Source: Deltaproteobacteria bacterium (lineage in GTDB: Bacteria; Desulfobacterota; GWC2-55-46; UBA9637). Taken from it: a stretch of DNA of 43,989 bases. A program made the position numbers and the translations under genes. Numbering within the stretch: the first letter of the stretch is position 1; each line of letters starts with the position of its first letter. Location of the stretch: contig JACRNJ010000043.1 in the NCBI GenBank assembly GCA_016219285.1, forward strand, positions 1-43,989, written 5' to 3'. The notes below the pieces were generated by a model, which was not told where the DNA came from, did no database searches, and worked only from the letters and a program-made list of their open reading frames with translations. Positions 32,700 to 41,449 of the stretch are shown here, one piece after another.

Positions 32700-35600
32700 A
32701 TGAATAGAAATGAATTTGTTTTTATAGGTATTGACATAGGCTCTGTCAGTGTAAATACGGTAGTTATTGATGAAAGCAGAAATGTCATTGAGGAGCGCTA
32801 TACAAGAACAAAAGGCCAGCCGCTGGAGACAACATTTGCTGTTCTTGCCGATGTTCTTACAAGGTTTCCTGTTCATATGATAAAGGCGGCTGTTACAGGC
32901 TCGGCTGGGAAACTGATTGCTCCTCTCATAGGTGCGAGCTTTACAAACGAGGTCATTGCCCAGGCAAAGGCTGTCGAATATTTTCATCCGGAGGTACGAA
33001 CAGTAATAGAGATGGGCGGCGAAGACGCAAAATTACTTCTTTTTGCGCCTGATGGTGATAGCGGAAAAATAAGGATCGAAGACTTTCAGATGAACTCTGT
33101 TTGTGCTGCAGGCACAGGTTCTTTTCTTGATCAGCAGGCAACGCGGCTTAATCTTACCATTGAAGAATTCGGTAATCTTGCCCTGCAATCAGAAAAGCCG
33201 CCGAGGATTGCAGGCAGATGCAGCGTGTTTGCTAAAAGCGATATGATACACCTGCAGCAGGCGGCAACACCTGACTATGATATTGTTGCAGGGCTGTGTT
33301 ATGCAGTCGCGAGGAATTTCAAAAGCAGCATCGGAAAGGGCAAAGAGTTTATAAGACCTGTTGCGTTCCAGGGCGGCGTTGCTGCAAATCTGGGCGTTAG
33401 GAAGGCATTCAAAGATGTTCTCGATCTCAAGGATGACGAGTATATTATACCAAAACATTTTGCATCAATGGGCGCCATTGGTTCTGTATTTAATGCAATG
33501 GAGAAGATGCGGGGTTCAAGGGTTCAAGGGTTCAAGGGTCAAGAAAAGACTGAAACTATATTCAAGGGGCTTAGAGAGTTAGAGGAATATATAAAATCAG
33601 GCAGAAAGAAGGAAAGGGGACTGGATTCACTTTCACGGCCCGAAAAACATCCATCACAGAATGATAAAACAGGTTATTGGGGACAGGTTTCAAATCTGTC
33701 TCATGGTGAAAAGGTTCCAGCCTATCTTGGCATAGATGTAGGCTCCACAAGTACCAATGTGGTGCTTATGGATAAGGAGATGAGACTTGTATCCAGGAGA
33801 TACCTGGCAACAGCAGGCAGGCCCATAGAGGCTGTAAGGCAGGGACTTCTTGAGGTGGGGGAAGAGTGTGGAGATAAGGTGGATGTTATCGGTGTTGGCA
33901 CAACAGGTTCAGGCAGATATCTTACAGGAGATTTTGTTGGCGCAGATATCATAAGAAATGAGATTACTGCCCAGGCGACCGCTGCTGCTGTCATTGATCC
34001 CACAGTAGACACAATCTTTGAGATAGGCGGTCAGGATTCAAAATATATTGCATTAAAAAGCGGGGTTGTTGTTGATTTTGAGATGAACAAGGTTTGCGCT
34101 GCCGGCACAGGTTCGTTTCTTGAAGAACAGGCAGAGAGGATTGGCATATCAATAAAGGGCGAATTCAGCGAACTTGCGCTTGGCTGCGGCGCTCCTGCCT
34201 CCATGGGAGAGCGCTGCACGGTCTTTATTGAAAGCGATATGGTTCACCACCAGCAGAAGGGCGCTGGCAAGGACGAGCTTGTTGCAGGGCTTTCCTATTC
34301 CATTGTGCATAATTATCTGAACAGGGTTGTGGGAGACAGAAGGATCGGCGAGAATATATTTTTTCAGGGAGGCACTGCGGCAAATCTCGGTGTTGTCGCT
34401 GCATTTGAAAAGGTAACCGGCAGAAAGATTACTGTTCCTGCAAACCACGATGTTACCGGCGCAATAGGCGTGGCAATACTTGCAATGCAGGAAAAGAACC
34501 CGGAGAAAAGGACTAATTTTAAGGGATTTGACCTCAGCAAGAAGAAATATACCCTGACATCGTTTGAATGCAGAGACTGTTCAAACATATGCGACATAAA
34601 AAAGGTTGTCGTAGAAGGAGATGAGCCTCTCTATTACGGCAGCCGCTGTGAAAAGTATGATATAAGCATGGCGGCAAAGAAAAATAATCCCATCCCCGAT
34701 CTTTATCAGGAGAGGGAAAAGATATTATTTTCATCGTATAAAGGGAAAAAACTTTCTGAGGATGCGCCGTCTATCGGCATCCCAAGGATACTGTACATGT
34801 ATGAGATGTATCCTTTCTGGAAGGCATTTTTCCATGAGCTTGGTTTCAAGGTTATACTCTCATCACCTACCAACAGAGAGATTATACGGGAAGGGGTGGA
34901 GAGGATAGTTACAGAGACCTGCTTCCCTATCAAGGTAAGCCACGGACATATCCAGGAACTGATAAACAAAGGTGTAAAAAAGCTCTTCCTTCCCAGCATA
35001 GTAAATCTAAGGCCTGCAAAGAAAGGCCAGACATTTACTTACCACTGTCCGTATGTCCAGACAATGCCGTATCTCTCTGAATCAGCATTTGATTTCAGCG
35101 GGCTTGGTATTGAGGTGTTGAAGCCTGTCATACACTTCAATAAGCCGGAAAGGATTAGGCAAAAAGAGTTTTATGAATTCGGGAAGATGCTCGGCAAAAA
35201 TCAAGGCGAGATAGATAATGCCCTTGCATCGGCTGAAAAAAGTCAGATGTCTTTCTACAAGAGGATGCAGGAAAGAGGCAGAGAGGCGTTAAATATGGAG
35301 CGAGCCGACCATGTCGGCGTAGAAACACGGCAACACGGTTGCCTTGGTCCAGATGATATAGCTCTCGTGATTGTAGGCAGGCCGTATAACACCATGGATA
35401 ACGGCATAAACCTTGAATTGCCTCAGAAGCTGAGAGACATGGGCGTCTGTGCAATACCATTTGACATGCTGCCGGTGGATGATGCAATAGACGACACCCT
35501 TGCAGCAGATATGTATTGGAAGTCGGGTCAGAGGATTTTGTCAGCCGCAAAGTTGGTAAACGAGAATCCAAATCTTTATGCTGTCTATATTACAAATTTT

Positions 35601-37007
35601 GGCTGCGGCCCTGATTCGTTTATCACACATTTCTTTAAAGATGTTGCAAAGGGAAAACCATTCCTCCAGCTTGAAATAGACGAACATTCCGCTGATGCAG
35701 GCGCAATAACAAGGTGTGAGGCGTTTTTAGACAGCCTGAGGAATATCAGAAAAAGAAGTCAAAAGTCAGAAGTCAGAAGTCAGAAGATGGAAAAACAGCC
35801 TGTTCACAGGACCGGGCTTAAGAAAAAGATTTATCTGCCCAATATGGCTGATGCTGTTTATGCAATGAAAGCGGCCTTTGAGGCATGCGGTATTGAGGCG
35901 GAGATAATACATGAGCCTGACGATGAGACCCTTAAATGGGGCAGAAGATATACCTCCGGCAGAGAGTGTTATCCGAGCATCATTACGACAGGCGATATGG
36001 TAAAGATTATCAAGAGGCCTGATTTTGAGCCGGAGAGGTCTGCGTTTTTTATGCCTTCAGGCAATGGGCCTTGCAGATTTGGCCAGTATAATCGTTACCA
36101 TCGGCTCATACTTGATGAGATGGGCTATAAAGATGTGCCAGTCTATGCCCCTGACCAGGACGAGGCTTTTTATAAGGAACTTGGCATGGTCGGCGGCAAC
36201 TTTCCACGACTTGCGTGGTGGGGCATAGTTGCCATAGATATACTTGAAAAGCGGCTTCGTGAGACAAGGCCCTACGAAAAGAATCCAGACGAAACAGAAA
36301 AGGTATACTGGGAAAGCGTCCATAAAATATGCGCTGTAATAAAAGAAAAACGGTTCCCTGAAAAAGAGATCATAGAGGCAAAACAGGCATTTCTTGCAAT
36401 ACCGACCTATGATAAAAAAGACAAGCCTGTTGTCGGCGTCGTTGGAGAGATATATGTAAGGAGCAACAGATTCAGTAATGAAGACCTTGTTAAGCAGTTA
36501 GAGGCGCTTGGCGCAGAGGTAAGGCTGCCGCCCATCGGTGAATGGATTTATTACACCAACTTCCTGGCAAAGAGGAGAAACTGGGAGAGGGGGAATTACG
36601 GCCTCTATATCAGGACAAAAATAAATGATTTCTTCCAGAAGCGGGATGAACATAAATTTTTAAACATACTTGATGGAGATTTGAGAGGCGGGCATGAGCC
36701 GACTACAGAAGAAGTGTTGAAACTCTCCAAGCCTTATGTCCATGACTCCTTTGAGGGCGAGGCTGTGTTAAGCGTGGGCAAGGCAATGGATTATATACGG
36801 AATGGCGCTCACGGGATTGTAAATGCCATGCCTTTTACCTGTATGCCAGGGACAGTCGTGAATGCGATACTGAAAAAGGTTAGAGAAGAAAAAGGCAATA
36901 TCCCATATCTCAATATGGTCTACGAGGGTCTTGAAGACACAAACTCCAAAACAAGGATGGAGGCATTTGTGCATCAGGCAAGGGAGTATAGGGAGAGACA
37001 AGGCTAA
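32700..37007 (+). CDS. Giant BcrA/HgdC-type CoA activase-like protein
   Basis: 1435 residues. Two actin-fold ATPase domains in tandem (about 8-265: FIGIDIGSVSVNTVVID, VCAAGTGSFLDQQ, GRCSVFAKSDM; and about 345-600: LGIDVGSTSTNVVL, VCAAGTGSFLEEQ, ERCTVFIESDM). Then a DUF2229-type domain (about 690-1010, GIPRILYMYEMYPFWKAFF, ETCFPIKVSHG) and a dehydratase-component-like end (GRECYPSIITTGDM, PCRFGQYNRYH, FTCMPGT). Relatives energise electrons for 2-hydroxyacyl-CoA dehydratases or benzoyl-CoA reductases with ATP and a bridging [4Fe-4S] cluster; the substrate here is unknown. GGAGG precedes ATG 32700. Repeats are encoded at about 270-282, 327-335, 866-884 and 1018-1030, mostly in linkers. Confidence 0.88.
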   Translation: MNRNEFVFIGIDIGSVSVNTVVIDESRNVIEERYTRTKGQPLETTFAVLADVLTRFPVHMIKAAVTGSAGKLIAPLIGASFTNEVIAQAKAVEYFHPEVRTVIEMGGEDAKLLLFAPDGDSGKIRIEDFQMNSVCAAGTGSFLDQQATRLNLTIEEFGNLALQSEKPPRIAGRCSVFAKSDMIHLQQAATPDYDIVAGLCYAVARNFKSSIGKGKEFIRPVAFQGGVAANLGVRKAFKDVLDLKDDEYIIPKHFASMGAIGSVFNAMEKMRGSRVQGFKGQEKTETIFKGLRELEEYIKSGRKKERGLDSLSRPEKHPSQNDKTGYWGQVSNLSHGEKVPAYLGIDVGSTSTNVVLMDKEMRLVSRRYLATAGRPIEAVRQGLLEVGEECGDKVDVIGVGTTGSGRYLTGDFVGADIIRNEITAQATAAAVIDPTVDTIFEIGGQDSKYIALKSGVVVDFEMNKVCAAGTGSFLEEQAERIGISIKGEFSELALGCGAPASMGERCTVFIESDMVHHQQKGAGKDELVAGLSYSIVHNYLNRVVGDRRIGENIFFQGGTAANLGVVAAFEKVTGRKITVPANHDVTGAIGVAILAMQEKNPEKRTNFKGFDLSKKKYTLTSFECRDCSNICDIKKVVVEGDEPLYYGSRCEKYDISMAAKKNNPIPDLYQEREKILFSSYKGKKLSEDAPSIGIPRILYMYEMYPFWKAFFHELGFKVILSSPTNREIIREGVERIVTETCFPIKVSHGHIQELINKGVKKLFLPSIVNLRPAKKGQTFTYHCPYVQTMPYLSESAFDFSGLGIEVLKPVIHFNKPERIRQKEFYEFGKMLGKNQGEIDNALASAEKSQMSFYKRMQERGREALNMERADHVGVETRQHGCLGPDDIALVIVGRPYNTMDNGINLELPQKLRDMGVCAIPFDMLPVDDAIDDTLAADMYWKSGQRILSAAKLVNENPNLYAVYITNFGCGPDSFITHFFKDVAKGKPFLQLEIDEHSADAGAITRCEAFLDSLRNIRKRSQKSEVRSQKMEKQPVHRTGLKKKIYLPNMADAVYAMKAAFEACGIEAEIIHEPDDETLKWGRRYTSGRECYPSIITTGDMVKIIKRPDFEPERSAFFMPSGNGPCRFGQYNRYHRLILDEMGYKDVPVYAPDQDEAFYKELGMVGGNFPRLAWWGIVAIDILEKRLRETRPYEKNPDETEKVYWESVHKICAVIKEKRFPEKEIIEAKQAFLAIPTYDKKDKPVVGVVGEIYVRSNRFSNEDLVKQLEALGAEVRLPPIGEWIYYTNFLAKRRNWERGNYGLYIRTKINDFFQKRDEHKFLNILDGDLRGGHEPTTEEVLKLSKPYVHDSFEGEAVLSVGKAMDYIRNGAHGIVNAMPFTCMPGTVVNAILKKVREEKGNIPYLNMVYEGLEDTNSKTRMEAFVHQAREYRERQG
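33511..33543 (+). repeat. Tandem GGTTCAAG octamers in the activase linker
   Basis: GGTTCAAG three times (33513-33536) followed by GGTCAAG. It encodes GSRVQGFKGQE between the first and second ATPase domains. Confidence 0.8.
33680..33702 (+). repeat. C-type hairpin in the activase linker
   Basis: GGGACAG (33680-33686), 9-nt GTTTCAAAT, CTGTCTC (33696-33702), one G-T pair. It encodes GQVSNLSH just before the second ATPase domain. Confidence 0.7.
35295..35353 (-). repeat. Copy of the 7332-7399 palindromic element, in frame
   Basis: It shares TGGAGC, ATGTCGGCGTA/GTGTCGGCGTA and ACGGCAACACGGTTGCCT with the reverse complement of the intergenic element at 7332. It encodes ERADHVGVETRQHGCLG, placed between GREALNM and the conserved IALVIVGRPYN. 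That distance is about 14 residues longer than I expect for the family. Confidence 0.8.
35757..35786 (+). repeat. Tandem AGTCAGA heptamers in the activase gene
   Basis: AGTCAAA then AGTCAGA three times, seven bases each. It encodes SQKSEVRSQK in a linker before KKKIYLPNMADAV. Confidence 0.8.
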
Positions 37008-37075
37008 TGCTAATGTTAAGGGTAAAGAATATTGGCGAGCCTTTTCTCAACCTCAACCTTAACCTCAGCCTATAA
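37008..37075. repeat. Inverted hexamer array between the activase gene and rmuC
   Basis: GCTAATGCTAATGTTAAGGGT on the left is mirrored by CTCAACCTCAACCTTAACC TCAGCC on the right, around a short unrelated centre. A small imperfect terminator role is possible but no T-tract follows. Confidence 0.5.
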
Positions 37076-37080
37076 AACGT

Positions 37081-38169
37081 ATGGAAATTGTCATTGCAAT
37101 CCTTCTTGGCATTTTAATACTACTTATTCTGTGGAGTATCTTCGGTCAAAAAAAACAGACAATAGATCCCGCCCTTTCGTTGATGCAGCATGAGATTTTA
37201 AATCTCCGCCAGCAGCTTTCAGAAAAGCTTGCAGTTAATATCCAGACCATTAACCAGCAGCTTTCCAATGTTACATCTCAGGTAAACAGCCAGTTAAATT
37301 CTGTAAGCCAGCAGTTGCAGAATGCAACGGGCCAATTAGGACAAAGGATGGACAATGCAGCGCGTGTTGTGGGAGATGTAAAGAGAGATATCGGAGAACT
37401 TTCCAGGGCTACACAGCAGGTTTTTGATGTTGGTAAAGATATAGCAAGTCTGCAGGAGATATTAAGGTCGCCAAAACTGAGAGGAGGGCTTGGCGAACTA
37501 TTTCTCGGCGACCTTCTTGCCCAGATACTCCCGCCGGCAAACTTTAAACTTCAATATACATTCAAGAACGGAACAAGGGTTGATGCTGTTATACAGCTTG
37601 CCAATGGCCTTATTCCTGTTGATTCAAAATTCCCTCTGGAAAATTTTAAAAGGCTTGTAGAAAGCCGGACAGATGAAGACCGTAAATCCAATAAAAAGAA
37701 ATTTATATCAGATGTTAAAAAACATATAGATGCCATTGCAGGCCAGTATATCCAGCCCGACGAAGGCACATTCAACTTTGCCCTGATGTATATTCCTGCC
37801 GAAAATGTCTATTATGAGACAATTATAAAAGATGAATCCTTTGGAGAGGAGAAGAGTATAGCAAACTATGCATTTGCAAAAAGGGTTGTGTCGGTATCGC
37901 CAAACAGCTTCTATGCCTATCTTCAGACAATCCTCCTTGGTTTACGAGGGCTTGAGGTAAGCGAGCAGGCTATGGAAATATTATCTCACCTTGAAAAACT
38001 GAGAGCGGATTTTGACAGGTTTCTCAAAGATTTTGAGATTGTCGGCACTCATCTGAACAATGCGCGGACAAAATACGACGAGGCAGATAAAAAGCTGGAA
38101 AAATTTCAAGACAAACTTTTAAGTGTCGGGGAGGGCAACCAAGCCAAATTGGAATTAAATGCGGGTTAA
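37081..38169 (+). CDS. rmuC: DNA recombination protein RmuC
   Basis: 362 residues. One N-terminal membrane helix (about 3-22), a long coiled coil (about 35-130, rich in Q/N/L), and the RmuC domain with PD-(D/E)xK-like fold (RGGLGELFLGDLLAQILP, VDAVIQLANGLIPVDSKFPL, FALMYIPAENVYYE). The family limits sequence inversions and other rearrangements. That is of note in a chromosome crowded with inverted repeats. Confidence 0.93.
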   Translation: MEIVIAILLGILILLILWSIFGQKKQTIDPALSLMQHEILNLRQQLSEKLAVNIQTINQQLSNVTSQVNSQLNSVSQQLQNATGQLGQRMDNAARVVGDVKRDIGELSRATQQVFDVGKDIASLQEILRSPKLRGGLGELFLGDLLAQILPPANFKLQYTFKNGTRVDAVIQLANGLIPVDSKFPLENFKRLVESRTDEDRKSNKKKFISDVKKHIDAIAGQYIQPDEGTFNFALMYIPAENVYYETIIKDESFGEEKSIANYAFAKRVVSVSPNSFYAYLQTILLGLRGLEVSEQAMEILSHLEKLRADFDRFLKDFEIVGTHLNNARTKYDEADKKLEKFQDKLLSVGEGNQAKLELNAG

Positions 38170-38185
38170 ACAAGGAGGTTAGCTT

Positions 38186-38283
38186 ATGCTTATGGCAAAG
38201 ATTCTTCAACTGATTGGGTTTAATGTAGGAAGGGAATTTTTGGGATAAACATAGGCGCTGTAAAGGAGATTATAAGGGGTTGA
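38186..38283 (+). pseudogene. Remnant of a CheW-like gene, frameshifted and truncated
   Basis: AGGAGG precedes ATG 38186, which encodes AKILQLIGFNVGREFLG and a stop. Adding one T to the run at 38237-38241 continues as GINIGAVKEIIRG and then TGA at 38281. Together this reads like the first 35 residues of CheW ('L-x-F-x-V-G-x-E-x-F-G-I-x-I-x-x-V-K-E-I-I-R'), the chemotaxis coupling protein. The rest of the gene is missing. With so few residues the call is moderate. Confidence 0.5.
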
Positions 38284-38358
38284 GTGTAAGAACAGCATGG
38301 ATAGCGCATTAAAAAGTTTTTCTTGTTTCTTACTTCTATCTTTTTTCTTCTTTTTAAA

Positions 38359-39852
38359 TCAAACCGGTGTATCATGGTCTATTGGTTCCGCAGCGCTTAT
38401 AAGAGCATGTTTTACCTTTTTTATAAGTCTTTCATGGTCTGCTATCAGCCCTTTTGTATTTACCTTAAGAAGCAGATAAGATGCTCCGTCTTTCTCCTCT
38501 ATTCTGTAGGTTATCCTGTACCATGCCCCGAATACCCTTAATGACATTGCTAATAGGACAACAACACCAGACCACCACAGCAGCGGCACCCCTGGGTCAT
38601 AACGATAGCTTAAGATAGACGCTTCTTTAAATTCTTTGATGCTGATTCTTTTGTTGTCAATATATATTGCGCCATCTTGCTCCAGTTTGCCGATATTTTC
38701 TGCCTCTGTTTTTCCACTGCCCTCTTTTTTTACAAGGGTAACCTCTGTAAATGGTCTTATCTTTTCTATGCCTCCCTCTTTTTTAAATAATGTGCCTGTC
38801 ATCATTGTGTCAAACTTAAGCATTCCATCTACGCCTGGTATAATCAACTCCTTTCCTGTCTCGGTTTCAAAAAGGATAGGATTGTCATCTATCTGTATTT
38901 TCAGATTTTGCTTATACGCAGCCTGATAAAAGGTTATGTCTTGATACGAGAGAGGATCATTTACTTCAATTGTCTTTTCTAAAACAGTTCGTTTTCCTTT
39001 TATAACCTTGAGCCTGCTCTTCCAGTCTTTCGGGAAGTAAGATTCTTCCTTTAATGTATATTTGGGGTCTTTCCAGCCCATGGCGAATGCCAGCCTTGAT
39101 AGTTTGTCGGCAGGATATTCCAACTTAGGGAGTTGATTGTATTCTGTTATAAACTCCGCAAGCTCAAGTTTAAAACCGAGGGGTTGGGATTTGTTGCCCC
39201 AGCTTTTATTCCACCTGCTTGCTGCAGTTGGTTTTATTACTGTAACCTCTCCGGGATAAAGGGCAATTTCATCTTCGAACGAAAACAGGTAGGTCATAAG
39301 AAACCCCAAAAAACAAAACAGGATAGCAATATGATAAATCCATGTAAGCCATCTATACGACCAGCCCTTTTCCATTGTATATATGCCATAAGTTTGGCAA
39401 GCCTTTTCTTTAAACCGCAGTTCCTTTTTAAATATCTCTTTTACACTTTCTTCAGCGCTTTTCAGTTCATGCTTTATGTCAAGCGGAAATGTATATGATG
39501 GTGTAAATTGCCAATCCGCTGCCGCAGCCTTGCTCCGGCTCCAGAGTGTAAGAAATCTTTCGAATGTGCAGATTGCCAGATTGATAAATAAAACAAGGGC
39601 AATAATTAAAAAAGCAGGTGTATTAAATATATTCAAAAGGTCAAAAAAGATGACAAAAGTTATAAAACCGCCTCCTGATTTTATATAATCATTAAACTGG
39701 GCGCCCTGAGGAAATATAGTTCCAATAATATAAAAGCAGGCAAGTATGCAAAGCAATATGCAGGAGGTCTTAAGAGATGCTAAATTTCTGTAGAGTTTGT
39801 TTTCCCGGATGCCAGGCCAGTTGATAGATTTGATCTTTCTAAAGATAGTCAT
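38359..39852 (-). CDS. resB: ResB/Ccs1 cytochrome c biogenesis protein
   Basis: 497 residues. Membrane helices near 30-50, 75-95, 175-195 and 435-455 and a large periplasmic domain (about 200-430). Blocks such as LASLKTSCILLCILACFYI, GTIFPQG and DPGVPLLWWSGVVVLLAMSL are typical of ResB. With CcsA it exports heme and attaches it to apocytochrome c (system II). It follows ccsA on the same strand with 90 bases between. The stop lies close to the end of the cheW remnant on the other strand. Confidence 0.93.
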   Translation of the reverse strand: MTIFRKIKSINWPGIRENKLYRNLASLKTSCILLCILACFYIIGTIFPQGAQFNDYIKSGGGFITFVIFFDLLNIFNTPAFLIIALVLFINLAICTFERFLTLWSRSKAAAADWQFTPSYTFPLDIKHELKSAEESVKEIFKKELRFKEKACQTYGIYTMEKGWSYRWLTWIYHIAILFCFLGFLMTYLFSFEDEIALYPGEVTVIKPTAASRWNKSWGNKSQPLGFKLELAEFITEYNQLPKLEYPADKLSRLAFAMGWKDPKYTLKEESYFPKDWKSRLKVIKGKRTVLEKTIEVNDPLSYQDITFYQAAYKQNLKIQIDDNPILFETETGKELIIPGVDGMLKFDTMMTGTLFKKEGGIEKIRPFTEVTLVKKEGSGKTEAENIGKLEQDGAIYIDNKRISIKEFKEASILSYRYDPGVPLLWWSGVVVLLAMSLRVFGAWYRITYRIEEKDGASYLLLKVNTKGLIADHERLIKKVKHALISAAEPIDHDTPV

Positions 39853-39872
39853 GGGTTATGATGTCGTGAATC

Positions 39873-39915
39873 GGAGAAACGGGGAAAAGATTTTTCTCCG
39901 CCTCCCCGTTTCTCC
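39873..39915. repeat. Perfect 13-bp inverted repeat between ccsA and resB
   Basis: GGAGAAACGGGGA (39873-39885) and TCCCCGTTTCTCC (39903-39915), 17-base loop, continued by CGCCTCTCC as a partial tandem unit. It lies in a transcribed gap and could fold in the mRNA ahead of resB. Confidence 0.75.
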
Positions 39916-39942
39916 GCCTCTCCTCTTTACTGGTTCTTAAAT

Positions 39943-40830
39943 CTACATTGCATATAAATGTAAACTTGGTATGCCTAAAAGTCTGGCAAGCCAGTTTACA
40001 CCAATAAATGTCATAAGCATACATATAAAGCCTAATATGTTGAATAGAGAGGCAGGCAACTCCTTCCATTTTTGTATGGACATAGAATGCAGGTATATTG
40101 CAAATACTGTCCATGTGATGAGCGACCATGTCTCCTTCGGATCCCAGCCCCAATATCTGCCCCATGCCTCGTTTGCCCATGCGGCGCCTGAAAATATGCC
40201 AAATGTAAGAAGCGGGAAGCCGAACAATGCAAGCCTGAAAGATGTCCTGTGAAATGTTTCAAGATTGCCTCTATTAAGACCATATTCCAGCCTCAAGCCC
40301 TTTTTCACAGAAGAATTGATTGCAAGGTAAACTATCTCTATTGAACAGCTTACAACAAATACTGCATATGATAAAAATGCGAGGATTACATGCCATTCAA
40401 ACCAGTAGCTCTGAAGCGGCGGCGATAGTGGTTCCACGGCAGGGCTTCTTGTCAGCAGCGCATACAGAGACGCGCCAACGGCAAGAGATGTTACGAGTAT
40501 GCCCGGCAGGAATATATCTTTCCATTTTCTTTCTACATAGAGATATGTAATGGATGCCGACCATGCAAACCACGACAGGCTTTCATAAAGGGTTTGAAAG
40601 GGCGCCCTTTGCCCCTCAAATGTTCTCAAAAGTATCAAACCTGCATGTGTTATTACAGCAACCCAAAGCATATTTGTGGCTAATCTCCCTGCTCCTGTCT
40701 TTTTTGTAGTAAGATGAATGAGATACAAGATTAAGCATATTCCGTATAGAAGCGCTACGAGCCAGAAAAGCCTTACTTCAATAGAGAGGATATAGGCATC
40801 CCGTGATAGGATGGTTTCCAAATTTGACAT
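39943..40830 (-). CDS. ccsA: CcsA/CcsB heme-handling cytochrome c synthase component
   Basis: A 295-residue protein with about eight membrane helices. The tryptophan-rich heme-binding WWD motif reads WGRYWGWDPKETWSLITW (about 226-243). Flanking histidines (HAGLILL, WFEWHVILAF, YLHSMSIQKW) are candidate heme ligands. It forms the system II synthase with ResB; the gene order ccsA-resB is the reverse of the commonest one. It implies periplasmic c-type cytochromes. Confidence 0.93.
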   Translation of the reverse strand: MSNLETILSRDAYILSIEVRLFWLVALLYGICLILYLIHLTTKKTGAGRLATNMLWVAVITHAGLILLRTFEGQRAPFQTLYESLSWFAWSASITYLYVERKWKDIFLPGILVTSLAVGASLYALLTRSPAVEPLSPPLQSYWFEWHVILAFLSYAVFVVSCSIEIVYLAINSSVKKGLRLEYGLNRGNLETFHRTSFRLALFGFPLLTFGIFSGAAWANEAWGRYWGWDPKETWSLITWTVFAIYLHSMSIQKWKELPASLFNILGFICMLMTFIGVNWLARLLGIPSLHLYAM

Positions 40831-40978
40831 GATGAAGTTTCAATAACATATTTCAATTGGATTGACAAGGTAGTGGTTTTTCTTTTAAGATTATTATGTA
40901 ATATTGGGCAAGCCGGCCATATGGATGTAAAAAGGGCAATACGGTTACCTTGCTCCAAAATATAAGAAAGGAATATAT

Positions 40979-41287
40979 ATGAATAAAATTAGATGCCATT
41001 CATGTGCCAAAGAACTTCCTGAAGCAAGTCTTAAATATGTTGTTAAGGTAGAGAGCTTTGCGGATTTTGACGGTTTTCTTGAAGATTATTCTGGTGATGT
41101 AGAATCAAGCATGGTAGAGATGCTTAAAGATATGAAGGATATCGACCAGAAGACCTTAGAAAGTGATGTTTACCACGAAGCGGTATTTATACTATGTAAA
41201 GTTTGCAGGGACAAATTTTACAAAAACCTCCCTGAGACCTCTATTACAGGTGATATGGATAGAGAGATAAAAGATACGATTCACTGA
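40979..41287 (+). CDS. Small cysteine-rich protein of unknown function
   Basis: 102 residues. CHSCAKELPEASLKYVV at the start and CKVCRDKFYKNLP near the end give two Cys-x2-Cys pairs that could jointly bind zinc. The middle is acidic (FADFDGFLEDYSGDVESSM). I do not recognise the family. It has a plausible AAGGAA ribosome site and stands alone, divergent from ccsA. Confidence 0.7.
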   Translation: MNKIRCHSCAKELPEASLKYVVKVESFADFDGFLEDYSGDVESSMVEMLKDMKDIDQKTLESDVYHEAVFILCKVCRDKFYKNLPETSITGDMDREIKDTIH

Positions 41288-41349
41288 CAATGAAGGAGAT
41301 AATTTAAAAATGCAAATTGCAAAACAAGAAGTTAAAATTTACAATTTAA

Positions 41350-41387
41350 CCCGAAAAAGGAAAACCAAATACATTTTCGCGGGTACA
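41350..41387 (+). repeat. Right-end fragment of family A
   Basis: CCCGAAAAAGGAAAACCAAA then TACATTTTCGCGGGTACA closely matches the right end of the composite A element (30381-30415). It lies in the 162-base gap before acpS. Confidence 0.7.
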
Positions 41388-41449
41388 AAATATTGCAGAT
41401 GGTGGCATCTGGTTGGCGCAAGGCCGAGATTGGAAATTAAGGTGGTAGA

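Noticed and set aside
41311-41349. Short frame after AAGGAG before acpS
   Set aside because: It ends after 12 codons within repeat sequence and resembles no peptide.
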